A stretch of DNA of 64,000 nucleotides. Origin: a bacterium (GTDB taxonomy: Bacteria > Myxococcota > UBA727 > JAUIJE01). The stretch is from assembly GCA_030431455.1 (NCBI GenBank), contig JAUIJE010000001.1:682001-746000 (forward strand), written 5' to 3'. Within the stretch, counting starts at the first letter, position 1; every line of letters starts with the position of its first letter. Under the pieces are notes generated by a model. That model was not told where the DNA came from and did not search any database. It was given only the letters and a program-made list of their open reading frames with translations. Both the position numbers and the translations under genes were made by a program. This document shows positions 60,549 through 64,000 of this stretch, piece by piece.

Positions 60549-62813
60549 TCAGGGAGGCGGGGCCACGCCCTGGCAGAAGCCGCCCCCGCCGTTGCAGCTC
60601 GCGGGGCAGCCACATTTGGCGGTGATGGTGATGGTGTAGGACATGTTGGCGTCGAAGTCGTTGATGCCGTTGTCGACGACCTCGAGGAGCAAAGGCCGCT
60701 CGCGCAGCGCGTTCACGTAGAAACATTGGTCACCGCTGGGGAACGTCCGGTTGGCGAACCCGGGGTTGCTGTCCGCGTCCGCCCAGCACTTGCGGTCGAT
60801 GCAGGTGGAGCCCGCCTCGCAGTGGCTGGGATCGCAGCACCCGCTGATTTGGGGGTCGGGGCATTGGGTGACCACCGGGGTCTCGGGGGCGTCGAGCCAG
60901 GCCGCGACCAGGCCGCCGTTGATGCCGTCGGAGGCGTGAACAAACGCGGTGAGCTCGACCGGGGTGCCGCCGGTGGCGGTCACCGAATAGTCGGCCTCGA
61001 GACCCCAGTAGCCCACGTCGGGCACCGTGAACGCGAAGTAGTCGCGGTCGCCCTCGTAGGTCAGCTGCCCCTGGGCGGTGATCGAGTATTCCTGCCCCGT
61101 GCAGGTGGCGGTGTAGGGGGCGCCCCCGCCGAACTCGGGCACCGGCTCAATGCCAATGCACCCCGGGGGCGGGTCGTAGCAGGGGTCGGGGGGCGGGCCC
61201 GCGTCGGGACCGCTGTTGCACGAGGGCGGGAAGGCCAAGCCCCCGTCCACGCCCACCGTGACCGCGTCGTCGGGGTAGCAGGGCGGGGGCATGTTCTGCA
61301 GGAGGTTGCGCGCGTTGTCCCGGCCTTGATCGAACTGGTAGTCCAGCTCTCCACTGTTGTCGTAGGTCGCGTTTTGCAGGTTGGGGATGATGTAGTCGTC
61401 GCCCTCGTTGGCGCCCTCGGGCTCGGGGATCAGCTCGAACGAGATGGTGTAGGTCGCGTCTTCGAGAAAGCCGTCGTCGCCGAAGTCGTTGACCGAGATC
61501 GTGATCGGGCGCGCCCGGCGCACCGGGAAGCCCGTCGAGTAGACCGCGTCCTGGGTGAGCACCCGCTGGAGGTAGACCCGGCCGCAGGCCTTGGCCACGC
61601 CGTCGGGGATGCAGAAGAACTGTTCGTTGGTGACCGAGTCCGCTTGGCAGGTGGTCTCGCAGGCGAAGGTGTCGACCTGGGGGTTTTGGGCGAGCACCCG
61701 AAGTTGGGGTTGGGCCTCTTCGGGCACCGCGGCAGAGAGGGTGAGGTTGATGAGCAACACCTGGGCGTTGGTCGGGGAGGTGTTGGCCGGGGGCACGACC
61801 TGGAAGAAGTCTTGATCGCCGTAGTACGAGATCTTGCCGGTGAAGCTGTCGCCGCTTTGCACCACGATGGGCGTGTCCGCGTCCTCGTTGCCCGGGAGCG
61901 CCTCTTGGGGGTCGGGGTCGGCGGTCACCACCGCGAGCACCTCGAAGGTGCCGAGGGCAGGGTCGGGCTGGGCGTCGTCGGCGCCCTCGTCAAACACCCG
62001 CACGTAGTAGACGTCCCCGGCCGCGCCCCGGCCTTGGGACACCGAGCGGGCCACGATGTCGTCCTCGTCGGGGAGGAAGTCGCGGGAGTCGTTGAGGGTG
62101 GTGCCGTCCGATTGGTAGACCTCCATGCGCAGGTCGATGCCAATGTCACTGCTCGCGCGCACGGTGACGTCGACGACTTGGGCGTCGGCTTCCACCGGGA
62201 TCGCGAACCAGTCCTCGTCCCCGGTGGTCCCGATGAGCCCGGTGGTGGCGGTGCCCAGGGTCAGGGGGGTGGCGGTGTCGGGGGTGTCGTTGAGCTCGTT
62301 GCCGTCGGGGTCCGGGACCACGGTGACGTTGAGGCTGTATTCGTTGGTGATGTCGAAGCGGTCATCGAAGCCTTCGATGTCGTAGACCTGGATGATGTAG
62401 TCGCCGGCGTTTTCGATGCGGTGGGCGGCGAGAATGTGCACCGCTTCGCCGGGGGTGCGGTCGACGTCGGCGCCGCTGATCCCGGTGGGCATGTCGTCGG
62501 CGGTGACGATGGTGTAGCCGGGCTCGACGGGGGTGAGGTTGGTGTCCATCGAGAGTTCGATCTGCACCACGCTGCCCGGCTCCGAGATGGTGAACTTGAA
62601 CCAGTCGCGGTCCCGGGCCGGACACAAGGTGCCGGTGGCGGTCTCGCCCAAGGTCAACGGGAAGGTGGTGTCGGCGGAGAACGACGAGTCCACGTCGCAC
62701 TGTTCGCCGTCAGGCCCCGCGTCGACGCCGCCGGTGGATTGGCAGTCCGCGCCCATGAACAGGCCCGCGAGCAGGAAGAGGCCCCAACGAAAATGAATAT
62801 GCACACGTGTCAT
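60549..62813 (-). CDS. Lipoprotein with tandem PPC-type beta domains
   Basis: 754 residues. The signal peptide ends at M-G-A-D-C, a non-standard lipobox. A short Asp-Ala-Gly/Cys linker is followed by at least three repeats of the bacterial pre-peptidase C-terminal (PPC) type, each with D-x-D-W-F or D-x-D-x-F and an aromatic plus L-x-V pattern (about residues 60-140, 170-280, 290-380). The C-terminal 300 residues have many Cys pairs, including C-C-D-P-S-H-C and a C-x-x-C-x-C cluster. PPC domains help export or anchor proteins at the surface. Its stop is followed by the hairpin at 60499. Confidence 0.85.
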   Translation of the reverse strand: MTRVHIHFRWGLFLLAGLFMGADCQSTGGVDAGPDGEQCDVDSSFSADTTFPLTLGETATGTLCPARDRDWFKFTISEPGSVVQIELSMDTNLTPVEPGYTIVTADDMPTGISGADVDRTPGEAVHILAAHRIENAGDYIIQVYDIEGFDDRFDITNEYSLNVTVVPDPDGNELNDTPDTATPLTLGTATTGLIGTTGDEDWFAIPVEADAQVVDVTVRASSDIGIDLRMEVYQSDGTTLNDSRDFLPDEDDIVARSVSQGRGAAGDVYYVRVFDEGADDAQPDPALGTFEVLAVVTADPDPQEALPGNEDADTPIVVQSGDSFTGKISYYGDQDFFQVVPPANTSPTNAQVLLINLTLSAAVPEEAQPQLRVLAQNPQVDTFACETTCQADSVTNEQFFCIPDGVAKACGRVYLQRVLTQDAVYSTGFPVRRARPITISVNDFGDDGFLEDATYTISFELIPEPEGANEGDDYIIPNLQNATYDNSGELDYQFDQGRDNARNLLQNMPPPCYPDDAVTVGVDGGLAFPPSCNSGPDAGPPPDPCYDPPPGCIGIEPVPEFGGGAPYTATCTGQEYSITAQGQLTYEGDRDYFAFTVPDVGYWGLEADYSVTATGGTPVELTAFVHASDGINGGLVAAWLDAPETPVVTQCPDPQISGCCDPSHCEAGSTCIDRKCWADADSNPGFANRTFPSGDQCFYVNALRERPLLLEVVDNGINDFDANMSYTITITAKCGCPASCNGGGGFCQGVAPPP

Positions 62814-62836
62814 GATTGCCCCTGTTCGAGGTCGGT

Positions 62837-62867
62837 CTTGCCCGGCGGGTGACCCGCCGGGGGCAAG
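62837..62867 (-). terminator. Strong hairpin after the VWA/TSP3 gene
   Basis: CCCGGCGGG and CCCGCCGGG form a perfect 9-bp stem around TGA, extended by four more pairs (CTTG/CAAG) after a 2-base bulge. It lies between the stop at 62874 and the next start at 62813. No T run. Confidence 0.6.
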
Positions 62868-62873
62868 GTCAGA

Positions 62874-64000
62874 TTATTCGGAGGCCACCACACAGTGGGT
62901 GGCGGGGTCGAACTCCCGCGCATCGTAGAACGACTCGCGGGGCACGGTGAGCACGCCGTTGACCGGGATGCGAATGCGGTCCGCGGCGGAGAAGCGCGCG
63001 CTCACACAGGCGATGCGGGCGATGCCGGGCTGGTTGGGCGCGTCGAGGGGCGCCTCGGCGGCCTCGATGATGATGCGGTTTTCGCCCACCAACATCGCCC
63101 CCCCGCCGAGCCCCGGGGACTGGTTGGGGGTGCCGTCGGGGTTCTCGGCCGGGCCGAGGGCGCCGGTGGTGGAGGCCAAGCTGATGTTCTCGACGTGGAA
63201 GTTGTAGCAGGTGCGCGACCCTTCGAGGCCGGTCTCCTGGACGGTGTAGCGGTAGGCGTGTTCGCTGAGGTAGGAGATGTCGTCGGTGTCGGGCTGGCTG
63301 TGCCACCGGATCTCGGCCCCGTTGTCCGCCCCGTCAAAGTCGACGTCGAGCAGGCCGTCGGCGATGGAGGGGTTGGACCCGTACAAGAACTCGATGCCAT
63401 CGCCGAACCCGTCGAGGTCGGAATCGAATTGTTTGGGGTTGGTGCCGGCGAACCGCTCTTCACAGTCGCGCAGCCCGTCGCCGTCGGTGTCGAGCCGGTC
63501 GACCTCGTTGTTGCAGTCTGCGTCGGTGGGGTCGAGGGCGTCGAAGCCCGAGGCTTGCAGCGAGACCTCGAGCAGGTCGGAAAAGCCGTCGCCGTCGGAG
63601 TCCTGCAGAAGGGATGATGTGCCCGCGAGCTCCTCGCGCTCGTCGGTGAGGCCGTCGCCGTCGGAGTCGATGATGCCCAAGGCGAGGGTGGGGTCGTCGG
63701 AGCGCACGTCGGGCCCCACGTAGAGCGCTTCGGAAAAGGGGCGCGCGGAGAGGTTGGTGACCACGAAGTTCTTCAAGGAAAAGACGCGTTTGTACGACGT
63801 GAAGTCGACGAACAAGAAGTTGAGCGCTTCGCCCCCCGAAAAGTCCCGGAACACGCCTTCGCCTTTGTTGCTCATGGCCCGGATGAGGTTGGCCCCGCAG
63901 GCCTTGACCTGGGTGTCGACGTTGGGCTCGGCCAAGAACGCGCCGTTGAAGCTCAGCTCGCGCACGTCGTAGCGCTTGGCGAGCTCAAAGAACTCCTCGA
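62874..64000 (-). CDS. Surface protein with VWA-like domain end and thrombospondin-3 repeats (start beyond window)
   Basis: The frame enters from the right edge with no start; 375 codons are present to the stop at 62874. The visible N-part looks like the end of a von Willebrand A-type domain (E-F-F-E-L-A-K-R-Y, then N-F-V-V-T-N). Next come five or six calcium-binding thrombospondin type-3 repeats of the D-x-D-x-D-G-x-x-D form (about residues 110-225 of the present part). A beta-rich C-terminus with Cys residues ends it. It is a secreted adhesion or scaffold type of protein. The signal peptide would lie outside the window. Confidence 0.8.
   Translation of the reverse strand, partial: EEFFELAKRYDVRELSFNGAFLAEPNVDTQVKACGANLIRAMSNKGEGVFRDFSGGEALNFLFVDFTSYKRVFSLKNFVVTNLSARPFSEALYVGPDVRSDDPTLALGIIDSDGDGLTDEREELAGTSSLLQDSDGDGFSDLLEVSLQASGFDALDPTDADCNNEVDRLDTDGDGLRDCEERFAGTNPKQFDSDLDGFGDGIEFLYGSNPSIADGLLDVDFDGADNGAEIRWHSQPDTDDISYLSEHAYRYTVQETGLEGSRTCYNFHVENISLASTTGALGPAENPDGTPNQSPGLGGGAMLVGENRIIIEAAEAPLDAPNQPGIARIACVSARFSAADRIRIPVNGVLTVPRESFYDAREFDPATHCVVASE

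Overview
The window is a stretch of very GC-rich bacterial chromosome (roughly 70% G+C by eye). It is densely packed with genes on both strands, with many 4-base stop/start overlaps. It most resembles a member of the Myxococcota (the old myxobacterial Deltaproteobacteria). The signs are a Ser/Thr protein kinase, an FHA-domain sigma-54 activator beside a normal NtrC-type regulator, many secreted lipoproteins with Asp-Ala-Gly linkers, a MYXO-CTERM-like C-terminus (Cys, hydrophobic helix, Arg run), and large proteins with PPC, thrombospondin-3 and Myxococcus-type Cys-rich repeats. I cannot name a genus. No rRNA, tRNA, CRISPR array, transposase or prophage gene was found.

Layout. 0-9 kb: lipoproteins, a SNF2 helicase, cytidine deaminase plus a deoxyadenosine/SAH-type deaminase (nucleoside salvage pair), a Ser/Thr kinase and an unknown protein. 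9-15 kb: YhbY, MutS, a PEGA-domain membrane protein and RecJ. 15-19.5 kb: PilZ protein, RluA-type pseudouridine synthase, M16 peptidase and PlsC acyltransferase. 19.5-25.7 kb: a 1218-residue surface lipoprotein, TatD and a MYXO-CTERM-like protein with a Gly-Asp minisatellite. 25.7-32.8 kb: RarA, a protein with two fused CDP-alcohol phosphotransferase domains, a lipoprotein hydrolase, UDP-glucose dehydrogenase and a zinc-ribbon membrane protein. 32.8-36.3 kb: glutathione biosynthesis (gshB and a divergent gshA) with an EI24/CysZ-type membrane protein. 36.4-41.9 kb: rplS, a degenerate SMC-like ATPase, rnhB, yraN and rsmI.

From 41.9 to 46 kb lies an accessory-looking segment. Three arrays of GGTTCC-type repeats, two of which share a perfect 78-bp direct repeat, surround a beta-propeller-like secreted protein, a DUF3500 protein with a divergent TetR regulator, and a four-helix-bundle gene set among strong hairpins. 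At 47.4-48.1 kb a thioredoxin-fold lipoprotein reads straight through an in-frame TGA at the first position of its CxxC motif, so it is very probably a selenoprotein. 48.5-52 kb holds a two-component pair (NtrC-type regulator and membrane histidine kinase). 53-60 kb holds an L-domain lipoprotein, an HNH protein, a MinD/ParA ATPase with a J-like/HTH partner, SerA and an FHA/sigma-54 activator. 60-64 kb holds surface lipoproteins and the end of a VWA/TSP3 protein.

Two themes run across the window. One is nucleic acid care (MutS, RecJ, RarA, TatD, RnhB, YraN, SNF2, HNH) interleaved with RNA modification (RluA, RsmI). The other is a large investment in secreted lipoproteins. Several genes have a TANNNT box six or seven bases before an ATG or GTG and no Shine-Dalgarno sequence, which suggests frequent leaderless transcripts.
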